A model generated the notes under the pieces. It was not told the origin of the DNA and ran no database searches. It saw only the letters and a list, made by a program, of their open reading frames with translations. Source: Circinella umbellata (taxonomy: Eukaryota; Mucoromycota; Mucoromycetes; Mucorales; Lichtheimiaceae). From it: 64,000 nucleotides of DNA. Location: contig JAIWNF010000042.1 in assembly GCA_025093555.1 (NCBI GenBank), positions 248,001 to 312,000 of the forward strand, in the 5' to 3' direction. A program made the position numbers and the translations under genes. Each line of letters starts with the position of its first letter. Position 1 is the stretch's first letter. This document shows, piece after piece, positions 36,182 to 49,066 of this stretch.

Positions 36182-38562
36182 ATCACTTCCGGTTTATCTT
36201 ATAAAAACTGAGCTGCTTTTTAACACATACGTAGTATCAATCAAAAGAATCACAGGATCATCACTCAAACAAACAAAAAAAACTAGTTATCTACCAAAGG
36301 CTTTTTTTTACTATGCTTTATAGCATGCGAAGCCATTCAATACAAAGTCAAGTTTAGCTAGTTTATTAATATTCTTTTACTACATTTGTTTACGATATAA
36401 ATCAAGTTTTATTATTAATAAAATATATTATATTATACTATATCTAACTACCAATAAACTAGCTAGTTAATAAAGAAAGTGCCCAAGTTTTATCAACTTA
36501 CATATTTTGCAGCATTTTATCTCTTGTTTGTCATCATTGAGCAGAAAAACTTTTAATACAAAACCACTGCTACACAAATACAGATCGTGGCATAACTCTT
36601 ATTTTGCATGATAATGATACAGAACATTTTTGTTTTTATTCGGGAAAAAGACACTGAAACGCTTACTTGAGCAGTTGAAAACTGGACTTCTCCTTTTCTA
36701 AACACTGCATTAACAGTATTTATTAATTTTTTACTATGTAATTGTGTAAAAAAATGTAGAGAGAGAACAATAAGATAAATACCTCGGTAGATCCTGGCTA
36801 GCTTGTCCACTGTATAAAATGATACAGCAAAGACACTTTGTAGCACAGAAACATTGTTGCGTCAATTGTCATTTCAATTACATTTCTATATATATATATG
36901 CAGTATTTCTATTTCCTATTAAGAGTTTGGTGTATTCTCTCCAACAAAACTTTGTTCATCATTTACCGTATGATATATGGATAATTATCTATGCTGCTTA
37001 TGAACGTCTAAATTATATATAACAACTGCTCAAGCGATAGATTTGGAAACATCTTTATTCTTTTATTAGAGCCGCACATTATGAATATTAGGTTATATTG
37101 CTACGTACAGTGGCATTGGGAATATGCTTCAATAATATACCAACATGCTTATATCTTTATATCTATAACTTATATCTCTCTTATTTTTTTTCTTTTAAAA
37201 AAAATGGTGTGGTTATTAATTAGCTCGCCATCACCACTCGGAATTATTCGGATAGTACGCAAGCACGGTCTTTCCTTTATAACTCATTAAAAAAGTCTAG
37301 TCTTATTTTCTTTAAAATTGTTCTCGTTACCTCTGTTTTGGCAAAAAAACTAATAATCAAAAAACCAACATCATTTTGTATTATCATAAAAAATATTGTA
37401 GTCTATCTTTATATAATTAATTGATGAACGAGTGAGTGTGCCTCCATTTAATACTTTTTGCTAAAAATTCATTCTTTGAAACAAATCAACTAGACCATAA
37501 TATAGTTTGCCTTCTAATCAGAATATTATTATCACTTTTTGTTGGTAACAAAAATAATCTCGGTAAGCAGAGTAAAGACATACAAACTTCTGTTTATTTT
37601 TGTTTTTTTATCGTATCAACTTGATCTGCTTTTTTTTTCAAAGCAGTTTAAGAATTGGCTACAAATCGAACAATTCTTTTCTGACGATATGCTTGTACGC
37701 ACTTTATTTTTGTACATTATAGCAATGTGTGGATAGTTTCATAAAGGGTTTTCTTAATAGAACAGTTGATGCTCTTCGTTACTCGATCTCATCAGTGTGG
37801 TTAGCAATGACAGAAAGCTATAGTTACTGCTGCTGTGCTATATAGTGATACATGATCGATAGTAGTGCGTACAGTTATAAACTAATATTGGCATTTAACT
37901 CTTATATTATAAACAACAAAGGCTGAATAAGGTTTACATTTTATCTGGGTCAGTAAAAAGAAAAGTGGGGAGGGAGAGGCTTTGCACAGTAAGTGTCGTG
38001 AGAAAAAAACGAGGGGTAAATTCACCCGGAATATCCCATCTTTTTTTTATAAAAAGTGTGCATTAACTTAATTAATAAAGCTTTGGCTATGAAAAAAAAA
38101 ACAGAGTGAGACAAAATTATGATCTTATGTCATCACATGGTATCGCCTATTTTTGCTAGGTGTCCAGTCATCTATTTTTTAGTTCTTACATAAATCATAC
38201 AATACATGAATTTGATTTAAATTAACCTACTAGTTATTTACTTTAACTATTATTATTGTTTATTATTCAAATAAAAAGAGAACATAATGAAGCATACATC
38301 ATTAATAAAAGAAGTCACAATGATAAAAAAGAAGAATTTATGCATATGAAATAAATCGAAAATTGGTAAGGGAATAGGAGAACAAGTAAAAAAAGAAAAG
38401 AGCAAAAAAAAAAAAGCACTCCGACCCAGTGAACTGAACTCTTCGTTTGACCATCATCATAAAAATCATTTCCACGCAATCTTTTCTCCATTTTAATAAA
38501 AAGCTTTTTTCAAAATATCGTCCTTACTTGTACCTATAGCTGTTTCCCTCCTCAAAGAGGTA
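36182..38562. other. Long intergenic region, no gene recognised
   Basis: About 2.4 kb, AT-rich. A minus-strand frame at about 36846-36553 has plausible splice signals but no recognisable product. Short palindromic AT stretches lie near 36350-36470. The end of this stretch is the promoter of the mitofissin gene. Confidence 0.45.
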
Positions 38563-38912
38563 ATGTGGAACAAATTGCTTCATGTTACGGTTGATGCTAT
38601 TCTTGTGTCTACATTCCTTGCTGGAGTAAAACGTACCACTGGACTGCAGTAAGTTTAAAGTTTTTCTTTTCCGCTCAGCCAGCTTTGCAAAAAGGGGGAC
38701 CGAACCAATCAACCGAAAAAGTGAAGGTATACAACTGGATTGACACTTGCTTAAATATATCAATTTGTATATTTTATAGACCAGCCATTAACAAGATCCA
38801 AAACAAGGAAATCCGTGGTTATTTAGAAAGTTATCTAAATTTTGGTGAATATGTGTTAGATAGTGCAATATTAATCATGAATAACTCGTCTTATTTTGAA
38901 CGAAAACAATAA
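38563..38912 (+). CDS. ATG44: Mitofissin (Atg44/DUF1748 family)
   Basis: A small two-exon gene: 38563-38648 and 38780-38912, 72 residues. It is recognised by the family pattern: MWNKLLHVTVDAILVSTFLA, GVKRTTGLQ, PAINKIQNKEIRGYLESYLN, FGEYVLD, and the C-terminal SSYFERK. The intron (donor GTAAGT at 38649, acceptor at 38779) falls between the two conserved halves. Family knowledge: mitofissins are small proteins of the mitochondrial intermembrane space that act on the inner membrane to drive fission during mitophagy and growth. Length and ends match the family (about 73 residues), supporting this ATG although an open frame continues upstream. No transmembrane anchor, only an amphipathic N-terminal helix. 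Confidence 0.88.
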
Positions 38913-39170
38913 TATTGTGTAAATGACTTTATAACCTGTACTCCTTCTGATAATAACAATTGCTTGGCAACCCTACTCATAAACCATACATATTCACACA
39001 ATCCCATTGAACATATTACACGTGAAAAAAGGCTTTCGGGAAAATATATACCAAGTTTTAGCTGATCACAAAAATCTTTTTATTATGCAATTTTTTTCTC
39101 AAATAAAGAGAATTTGTTTTTCATCAATTTTTTTTTTATTTACACAAGAATATTACTATTATTTATATTT

Positions 39171-40470
39171 TTAAATGTCTCGTACACGTTCAACTCGACC
39201 ACATTCTGATAAATGATTCCCTCGATATTTAATCAAGTATTCACCATTAGGTCTTGCAGTAACCGTTTTATTGACAGGACAACCCTAATATCAAAAGAAA
39301 TAAAAAAAAAGTTAGGAGCGATCCTCTTTATCAAAACAAAAAAAAAAATTATAGCTAGCTCCGACCCGCAGCAACACACCTACTACTAAAAAAAACCCAA
39401 ACCAAACAAACATAAACCAAAATCCGCAAAATCCAGCCATTTCCCGTTAAGACCAGAAAAAAAACAAACTAAGGGTTCAATATTTACCTTATTACTATTT
39501 GAACATTTGTAATAAATGCTTTTACAACCGGTCTTTTTTTGAGTTGTATTTCCGTTGTTTTTCCAAAAGTAATCATCTTGGTACGGAAAATCTCGGGTCT
39601 CCACTATTTTTGTGATGGCCTGCATCTCTCTTCGTTTTCGTGGTCGTTCCTCCTCAGTTACTTCCTTACTATTATTATTATCATTACTGTTGTTGTTATT
39701 ATACATGGAATCTGGTGATGGGTATGAGCTATAATCATGAATTAAAAATAAATGTCAAAAAACGAATCTCATTTGTTGTTGATTAAAGAAAGTATATATG
39801 AAAAAATATATGTGAAAAAAGCTTACCTTGATGGTGATGAAGGGGGAGAAAATGATGATGCTGATGATGGATATTGAACATGCTGCTGTTGTTGTTGTGG
39901 AGAGGTAGGCGGAGGAGATTGCTGAGTTCCCATGGCAACCATAGCAAATGCGGCTGAATTTCTTCTTCTTTGATGATCATTCATTAAAATTGTTGTTGTT
40001 GATGCCTCACCAGGATTATCATTATTAATGACAGATGAACAAACAGAAGATAAGGAAGATGTTGCAGATAATGAAGATGAATTTGACATACGTCGTTTTA
40101 ATGGAATGTTATTAGATGATGAGCATGATGTTGATGAATTATTAGAATGATAATGACAATGATGAGATGAACATGATAATGTATTTATTGGAGTAGGCTT
40201 TTCTCGGGCATAAAGATCAAGTTCTTTGATTCGTAATTTAGCTTCTTCTGCCCTTCGTTTGTCTTCTTCTACCTTACTAGCTAAGATCAATTTTAAAATT
40301 TCCGGTTGTGATTCATATTGTCGAACCAGATCTTGTAATTCAAATGATTCAGAAGATGGTATTTCATCACTAGATAATGTTGATCTTCTCCTTAGTTTTT
40401 CTACTTTACTTGCATTAGAAGAAGAGAGTGTAGTAGGAAGACATTCAGAATTTTTAATAATATGTTGCAT
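39171..40470 (-). CDS. WRKY/GCM1-type zinc-finger protein, probable transcription factor
   Basis: Exons 40470-39827, 39728-39488 and 39284-39171; 332 residues. The N-terminal region has a helical charged segment (ELQDLVRQYESQPEILK, SKVEEDKRRAEEAKLRIKEL). Long Ser, Asn, Gln and His-rich low-complexity parts follow. The DNA-binding candidate is at about 262-323: FPYQDDYFWKNNGNTTQKK, then YYKCSNSNKGCPVNKTVTAR and YLIKYRGNHLSEC. This keeps the WRKY-GCM1 layout (DDYxWxxxGxxxxK, YYKC, GCPVxKxV, a strand, then H and C ligands) with a C-x6-C-x21-H-x3-C spacing. An intron splits the zinc finger before GCPV. Preceding basic residues (RPRKRRE) may be a nuclear signal. Target genes are unknown. Confidence 0.8.
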
Positions 40471-42909
40471 ATTTTATAGAGTAATAATAATTTTATGATT
40501 TAAGAAAATAAACAGAAGATTAAATGTGTGAACAAGTTATGCAGAAATAAAAAAAAAATAGGAAAAGAGGGGAAATAACAAAAAAGTAAATAAAGAGGAG
40601 ATAAAGATAAAAGTAGTGGTAATGTTGATAGTAATAGAAGAAAGAAAAGGAAGAAAAAAAGAAGTTGAGTTTTTTTAACGGGGATGCTTATATAAGTGTG
40701 TGGTGTGTTGTAATATGTAAAAATGTGGGGGAAAAGTAAGAAAAAAAATCGTGTAATATCCATTGTTTTAAAAGTAATAGAATTTTTTCCCATGTTACAT
40801 TTTATTTCTATGTTATGATAATTTATGATGGATAATATAAAGCGGCGATGATGATGATGATGATGAAAGGGCCAAGCAAAGTTCTCTGGTAATAATTTAC
40901 AAAAAGGGGAAGGATGGAAACACAGTGTAGCAAATTGTGAGAGAGGAAAAGAAACTGCATTAGAAAATGAAGGTTTCAATTCCTATCATTGCACGGGATT
41001 TTCATGTGCATTTCGATCTCATTAATAACTTGTTCCGTGATCACTCTTCTTTTGCCCGTCTTTTTCTCTTGAACTACCATATACATCTTATCTTTTTTTC
41101 CTCTTTTTATTATCCCTTAAGAGTATGCTAAAGAAGTGTTTTTTATAGCATTGTATTTAGCTGACATTCTATATAAAATTTAGTAATAAAATAATTAACA
41201 GCAAATTAAAAAGTAAGAAAAAATATTTGTTTATGACTATAAATGATGATGAATCATTATTCAATTTCGGAGCATAAGGTGAGTAAGGGGGGGAGCGAGA
41301 TTGTAAAGTTTTTTTTTTTCAAAAGGGCTTTCGGAATGAGTAAAGAAAAATCATGGCGGGGACACGGAAGCACCAAGTTACTCACGTGCATTACTCTTTT
41401 TTGAAGAGAAACTGGGCTTAATTATGTTTGGTTTTGCATTACCCTCGAAAACCCTACCAATTTACACAATTTCCATGACAAAGCAAACTACATTCGGAGT
41501 TCATCCAAAAAAATTGCTCCAATTTCCCAGCTTCTGCCGAGGAATCCCTTTTGTTAAAACCATATCCCTTCTTTCTTTTTATTGTTTGACAGCAAGCTCA
41601 TGTGATAAAATAATTCGAGTCACTTTTGCTTCTTTGGTAAATATGTGAAGAGAATTTCCCTTTTGTCATTTTGGCGTCATGATTATTGTTGTTATCACAG
41701 AAAATGATATTATATCCTTTCTATACGATTCTGGAATAATAATAATATAAAAAGAAAAAGTTTATGGAAGAAATGATTCAGAAAGCCTAAAAGATTAACC
41801 CGATTATTATATGAACAATAATAGCATGATCCGATTTATATAAAACGCAGCAATAAGAAAAAAATTTAGTGCTAGTCCCATGGAAATTCGTGAAATAATA
41901 AATATATATTTACCCGCGCAAAAAATAAATAAATAAATAAAATATATATGAACATGATAATGAAGATCGTAAATAGACGAAACTTACAAGGGATAAAATA
42001 CAATATGTATGGAAAGGGAGCAGGAGTCTAACAGGACAAAGGAAGACAAGTTATAAAATATTATTGATATTTAAAGAAGAAAAATATGGACAATAGTTGG
42101 TCATATGATACATTGTGGCCTATGAAATAATAGTAGCGTAAAAAAAAGCACCATTTATATGCTTATATCCTTTTTCAGTATACATGATGGTTCATCTTTC
42201 ATGTAGATCATTTTTTTTATCTACATTGAAAAAGGCTTTTTTTTTCGTCTTCTAATAAAATGAGCTCCTAATTTCCCTAAATCATTCATCCATCATTATC
42301 GACATAATATCATTTGTTATTCCAGTACGTAAAAAAAAAGATATGAATTATAGAATACTGTTGATACGACATACACATATTTCTCCTCTTCAATCGACGT
42401 ATATTTGTATATAGCTTATAGTAGTATAATATATTATTTTATTTTACAAATAGAAAAATCCTTTTTTTGGTAAAAACCCTCACCCCTTTATTATTTTATT
42501 ATAACTTCAAATGGAATTTTCTTAACTTTGCTCCGATTCGCTTATTGTTCCCAATATTCAATTTACACTTTAGCTTTATAAAAAAATATGTATATATTAT
42601 CCAGACCACAAAATATGTGTCTAATAAACCTTCAACCTCCTTAATAAAGATAGGAACTTGTTGCCTTAAGGACCTATGTCTTTTACTTAAATAAAGTGTA
42701 TAAATATATTATGCGCACATAATTTTTTACAAGAAAAAAAAATATAACTCTCTTTTACTTTTTTCTCTCTTCCTTTTTCTATTATTATTAAATAAGAATA
42801 ATTAAATCCTGCTTGTTTTTTTTACTATTATTATCATTAATTCATTTTCACTGTCATTTATATTTTCAACAATAACAAATAACTCATTTGTTTATTTTAA
42901 GTTATTACT
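40471..42909. other. Divergent promoter region of the WRKY-like and MIT genes
   Basis: About 2.4 kb, AT-rich. A (GAT)n run at about 40846-40865 creates a false His-rich frame on the other strand. Several T and A runs; no gene recognised. Confidence 0.5.
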
Positions 42910-44885
42910 ATGCAACAAAAAAAGCGTGGTCTATTTCGTTCCACGAGCCGATTGTTTTTACGTGGTGTTAGTGATAGCAACAAGGATGATACTGTTAGTA
43001 ACAAAAGGAAGGATTATCATGATGATTTAGCTGTAGAAACAGCGTTAGCCAAAGCCAAATTAGCAGTATTATATGATACTTCGGGTAATGTCGAAGGTGC
43101 TATTAGTGCATACACTGAAACTATTGAATTACTTTCACAAGTTAATGATAAGTCATTAAATAAAATTGTAAGACCTCTAATGTTTTTTCAATACGGTTTG
43201 TTGTGTGTGTAAGTAGAATATGATTGAACTCACATACACGTGCTTGATTATTGTGTTATAGCATGACATGTATGCTCATCGAATTCAAGTATTAACTAAT
43301 ACTACTACTACTGATGATGATGATTCTGCTAATGGTGACAATTTTGGTGATCCCAATTATATTAATGATACTGATAAGCAAGAACAAGAGCAACGAGAAG
43401 AGCAACAGTATGCGTTGAGTGTTACAATTGATCCAACTCCGTCGTTATGCATGAGCAGGGAAGAATCCGAAATTTCGCAACCATCTACTCCGTCAGCTTT
43501 CTCCATTGCCGATCCATGGGTCATTCACCATTTACCATCCACATCAGCATCCTCATCAACTACTACAAGAACTTCAGCCTCTTCTTTTTCATTAAGTAGT
43601 ACAACAAGTAACAATGATCTCTCAACTGTATTTGAAAATGAAGAACAAAAGGCAAAGGAGCATAGCCAGTTGTTTGAATTCAGCAATAATGATGAATTTT
43701 ATTTCAATTTACCAAAAACAATAATCACCTCAAGTTTTCTTAACGATGATATTATTGACGAACAAGTTGACAGCAATAACGATGAAAGCAATTTTCATAA
43801 TATTGATATGAATGCTAATGTGCAACAATCGCAACCGCAACAGCAACAGCAACAGTCATCATCGTCTTTTTATTGGGCCTTGATGGAACGATTAAAACAA
43901 AGTATGGTTCAAGGTGGATATTTAACAGATAGGCTGTATGTACCTAAACAATTATGGTATAATCAGCAAGCGAATCACCATATTTTATCCAACATCGATT
44001 ATAAATTAGCATTAACTGAGCATTTATTGGGTATCTTGAAATCACTCAAACAGCATCAATACCAAAAGATGGATACGATGAGAATATTTGTGACATTACA
44101 ATTACTGGAAGAAGCATTAATCAAATCATCTGCTGTAATGTCAATTTCTTCTTCTCCTACTACTAATACTGCTACTTCTACAAATATAAATACTACGAAT
44201 ACACCAACGACATATCTTTCTTCTCAAACATCTACACTCCTTAATGCCAAGGCGAAAAAATGGCGGGATTCCATCAATCGCCAGGTAATAAAACTTAAAA
44301 TGAGAAATCTATCTCCAGATTTGTTTCAAGGACTAATTTAATATAATTACTATTTAGATACAAGCTGCTACTGCATGGAAAAATAACAAGTTTGTCGATC
44401 GTATGCGATCCGAACATAATACACCCAAGATGATGTAAGTTATAAATTATATATAGCAAACATTGAAATGAAAATATAGTCCGGACTCACCCTTCTTTTC
44501 TTTTTTTTTTTTTGATCATAATAGAGATGATCGTTATAATATGTATATTCGTACTTTAATCAAACTGTTCTCTGCAGCTCAGATTCTTGGTATGTTATTA
44601 TATCGTTATTATATAAGCTGAAAAACGTTAATAAAAACAGGCTTTTAAGTACTATATTTAGATGTACTAACTACTAAATAATTAATAAATGTATTAGATC
44701 AATGGCATACTGAATTCACTACAATGGATCATAATACATCATCAACCATACATCAACAAATTATCTCAAAACTTGAATTATGTACAGATATGTTGGGTCA
44801 TGTTGTTTGCACCAATGTATTAGAAGATTTCAAGTTATTATGGGAATCATGGGTCGCTCGGGGAGATCAATATATGAACGATTGA
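42910..44885 (+). CDS. MIT-domain protein, 536 residues
   Basis: Exons 42910-43167, 43262-44284, 44358-44434, 44525-44589 and 44698-44885. The N-terminal part (about 36-100) is a MIT-like three-helix module: ALAKAKLAVLYDTSGNVEGA, AYTETIELLSQV, then across the intron IHDMYAHRIQVL. MIT domains bind ESCRT-III tails in endosomal sorting and related traffic. A long disordered middle is rich in Ser, Thr, Asp, Asn and Gln. The C-terminal 200 residues are helical (WALMERLKQSMVQGGYLTDR, LALTEHLLGILKSLKQ, MYIRTLIKLFSAAQIL), an unrecognised conserved-looking region. No AAA ATPase or kinase domain is present, so it is not Vps4 or Vps15. Function beyond ESCRT-type binding is inference. Confidence 0.75.
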
Positions 44886-45228
44886 TTCATTCCAATAGCT
44901 TATATAAAGTTCATTTTTTTAATATTACTAATTGTTATCAAATTTGTACGTATAATGTATAGTATAATATATAATTCTATGTGTGTACACAATATATTAT
45001 TTATATCCACTCCTTTCTTTGCCTTCACCCCCAAAAACAAATAATTAAACTTTCTACGTTATCGCATTTATGTATATCTTATATCTCATAATCCTTTTCT
45101 TTACGTACAATAATAAAAAGCAATAATAATAGTAATAACAATAGCAATAGCAATAAACCTAAAAGGGAAGGGAAGTCCAAATTGTAAATTGATTTATAAA
45201 ATATATATTGTTCTTATAATTAGTGGTA
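44886..45228. other. Convergent intergenic region
   Basis: 3' flanks of the MIT gene and Vac14; includes an aataat/caatag repeat near 45110-45155. No gene seen. Confidence 0.5.
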
Positions 45229-48200
45229 CTATTTACGTGATGTTCCACCAAATCCAGCTCCTGTCGATTTACGTGGTGCTACTCGACTAGTATGACCTGT
45301 TGCACGCATAAAATGATGTTGTGCACTACTACTCGTAGTGTTGCTTGAGTGATTTAAACTATTACTATTGGAACCTGTTGTTCGCGCGTCATTACTGCTA
45401 CCGTTACTACTTCCAGAAGAATTTCCACCATGATGACCACCAGTAGATGTTGATGTTTTATCTCGTTTATTTAATAATCCACTGCCTGTGCTAGAACCAC
45501 CGCCTATTTTCGGATTGATGTTATTTATGCCACTGTTATTAGATCCACTAGTAGTACTGTTACTAGTGTTGTTGTTATTGGTTCCATTTGTAAGGCTATT
45601 ACTGATATCCTCACGATAGAAATGGAATGAAGGATCGCCTTTTAAAAGATCGGGTTGATTATTCAGTTAATTAGTTTATCATAATTTTTAATAATTCTAA
45701 TTTATAGGGTGACTAAAAAAACCAAAGAAGGAAGTGAAAAGCTTACTATTATAACGTGATCTTCTGGATCGACCATTATTACTACTTCGAGGTATATTTT
45801 GCATTGCTTGTTTTCTTTGACGTTCATGTCTTGATTGGACTGCTTTGAAATGCTGTAATAATTCTTGAAATTTAATACCATCATCATTGGTTTTGGATGA
45901 TTTACTACTAGTTCCTCGTTGTTTTGTAGTGGATGGTTCTGCTGGCGATGTACTATAACATATATATATATTCTATTGGTTTAAATATCCAATATTTTGA
46001 CTATCTCTTTCTTCTTTCAATTTTTTTTCTACCTTCTATTCGGCATCATATGAAAGAATCCCAAAGAAGAAACACTACTCAATCGATTTCGTAAGGTTGA
46101 AAATGCAGATGATTGTGGTAAAAGCATTAAGATACCATAAAGACATTTAAACAAATAGGGGTGCTTTTCAGGTTCAAGCAGTTGTAACCGTAAATCTATT
46201 AATAATTAACATTTTTATTAGAATATGAGTAGATATTTTTTTTTTGTTCCATTCAAAATAAATAAATGGCAATAAATACAATAAATACTTACAAGTAAAT
46301 ACAGGTGATTCAAGTAATTGTACTAACTTGTCAACTTGAATTAACATGCTTACTGTGATTTCCAATTCGGCACTTATTTGTTTATATTAACTTCTCATTC
46401 TCCTTATGTTTAATTACATATACTAAAAGAAAGATCAAGAAACAAAACTTACAAAATTTGAAGCATGTTAGCAGCATGTTCATATGCTTGAGCTAATAAA
46501 CATAATGAGAATGTTGCTACTGCATTATGACACCATGATCGATATAATGTAATAAATAATCTTTGTCCATCCTTTAAAAATAACAATAAATTAGATGTTA
46601 TCCTACTAATATATTGATTATCAAATTATTATTTGTTTTTTACCTTATGATCCAAATTACGTAAACGTTTCCTTAAATCAGATAATTCAGATGCTGTGAT
46701 AAGTATCAGGTTGAGATTTTGGACCATGATGCTAGCAAATTCTAAATCCTATAAATTTTTGCATACGATCATTTAGTTGTCATTTCCCTTATCTTCTCTT
46801 ATAAATGATAATTACCTCATCATTACCGAGAATATCCGCAATCGTTGTATATATTCGTTCTGGATCCAGACTAAGACATAATTGTCTAATAATCAAACTG
46901 CCCCTGGATTCAAGTAATCGACGATCCGTACTGAATAACGATAATAAATTGGTCATAAAATGACGAAAATATTCATGATTGGAATGAGATGATATTTGTG
47001 CCAAAAGTTGTAAATCTCTTCGAACCACCTATTTTTTTTTAGTAAATGTAATTTTTAATGAATTATTGGGCATCGCTGGTTAAATCGAGTATATAGATGT
47101 TATTACCTCTTCTGAAGAATCCGATAATGTTTTTAATAATGCTGGGAATGTTCCATCATCTGATGCTAGAATCTAATACATGAACACAAGCAGGATAAGT
47201 ATACTAATCATTTTTTTTTCACCTGTTAGTATAAAAATAGTAATATAATTCTTACCTTTGTAGGTGCTTTTTTATGTAACATCAAAAGCCATTCCAAACT
47301 TGCAACTCTTGTTTCTTCATTTTCATTTAAAAATTGAAGCCGAAGGTTAGATACTGTTGTTTGATAATCAAATGGTTCTTCCTCCACTGATCTCGATTGA
47401 TGGTGATGATCTTGCGTTGATGACTCAATTGCATCGTCTAATCCTCCTTTTCCTAACGTTGTTGTGCCGTTCTCCTCCGTTGTTGCTACTGTTTGTGAAT
47501 TTGATATTGGTGGGCTAGGTGAACGTGTTTTCACTGCGATCGTCGTCGTTGATGCTTCCAAAACTAGTTTTTGTAAATTTCTATTTGTCTCTAAGGCTGT
47601 ATTTTGAATTACAAGTGTCGGATGAGCCAAACAAGGTAATACAGCTAAAATAATTTTTGGTGTGAATTGAATCACCACATCCTTAGCAATTGAGATAAAT
47701 TCATTAATCCACTGTAATGCTGTTCGTTGGATATCTTCTTCGGTGGATGATAAGTGTTTCACTAAGGTTTCCACAATTCGATCATATTGAACAATCACAC
47801 CTTGACCTGGCACATAGGTTCCTTTCCCAAAATTACTACTACTGTTTGTATCTCCTGCTCCTTCTTGTCCTTCCTCGTTATTAATAATGCTACTGCTGTT
47901 TGAAGTATCGTCAATAAGAGTTGTATGACTTTCACTTGGGCCATGGAGATGGCGAACAGCAGCAGCTTGTTTAATCTCTTGTAAAAATTCACCCAACAAC
48001 ACACTTGTAGCAACACGTACATCGTGACTTGTATCACTAAGACAATTCAGTAGACCATCCAGAAATTCAGGCAAAAAAGAAACGAGTTCAAGGTCAGGGA
48101 TGGAATCCAATACAGAAATCCAAGAAACGAGGTATTGTCGAGTAAACGAATTCTTTACATAAATTCGTTGACTCAAGACAGGAATGAAACGTGGCAATGA

Positions 48201-49066
48201 AAAGGCAGTGTTGCGTGGCAATGATCTGGGTACTACTAAGTTGTTGGTTTCTTGTTCAGATTCTGGAGGATTGTACGGGTCTTGATGCGGTGATACGTAC
48301 GTCGTGGATAATTCGGAAACAATGTCCTTGATTAATCGATCCAATAAATCGGCACCATTTTTGACTGTTAAGGTTGGATCTGCTGCCAACTATAAATATA
48401 ATATAAAGAGAGGTTGAGTTGAATTGATATGGATACTTATATGGATCGATCTTGCTACTATTAACTTACTTTACATAGAGCATCAAAAATACTATTAAAG
48501 AATCTTAAAACTTCTCCTTTTGCTACTTTAGCAATATTATACATGCTTTCACATGCATAGTAGCGTACTCGTGAATCTTGGTGGCTGAAACATGACAGGA
48601 TTGGCGGAACAATGATATCAAGGTAAGGTGCAACAGCCTAAATATCCAATCACAACAAACTCCTTGAGAAATCCATATAGGTATATATTTATCCTTATCT
48701 ATATAAATATATTGATATCTCTTTTCTTTTTTCTTACCGGACCTAAAGCGATTGCTGTTGCTGCTAAGCCAATCAATCCTCCGTTGCGTGCATTTGAATT
48801 ATTAGAATATACAAAGTCTTGTACAAGTGTATCAATTATTTCAGTAATGTGAGCAGGCGTAGTTTCATTATCTCGTACAAGTCTAATGTTGTATACACGC
48901 CAATATGAATAATAAAAATATAGACCAATTAATTGTTATAATTATTTATAAATTCATTTTATTGTTATTATTACTTTTCAATCTCTAAAGCCGCTGATTT
49001 GCGTTTATCATATATTTTATCAGTAAGTCCTCGTACAAGATGGGCCGAGAATAAAGTGAAGTCCAT
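45229..49066 (-). CDS. VAC14: Vac14, scaffold of the Fab1/PIKfyve complex
   Basis: Twelve exons, all in phase: 49066-48975, 48882-48738, 48637-48470, 48389-47256, 47172-47107, 47028-46816, 46748-46644, 46571-46453, 46372-46293, 46195-46033, 45952-45747, 45638-45229; 966 residues. Vac14 holds the PI3P 5-kinase Fab1 and phosphatase Fig4 on the vacuole and so controls PI(3,5)P2. N-terminal HEAT repeats: [74 protein letters not shown]. The C-terminal Fig4-binding region includes [20 protein letters not shown] and [14 protein letters not shown], then [20 protein letters not shown]. An insert of about 100 residues in the HEAT region and a Ser/Asn/Gly-rich C-terminal tail of about 120 residues are low-complexity additions. 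Confidence 0.93.

Noticed and set aside
36553..36846. Possible small spliced gene on the minus strand (SVFAVSFYTVDKLARIYR joined to VFRKGEVQFSTAQ)
   Set aside because: The splice signals are acceptable, but no ATG start, no clear end and no recognisable family; left uncalled.
40500..40979. 159-codon minus-strand frame with a His run
   Set aside because: It is produced by the (GAT)n repeat at about 40846-40865 and by T-rich DNA; composition is low complexity throughout.
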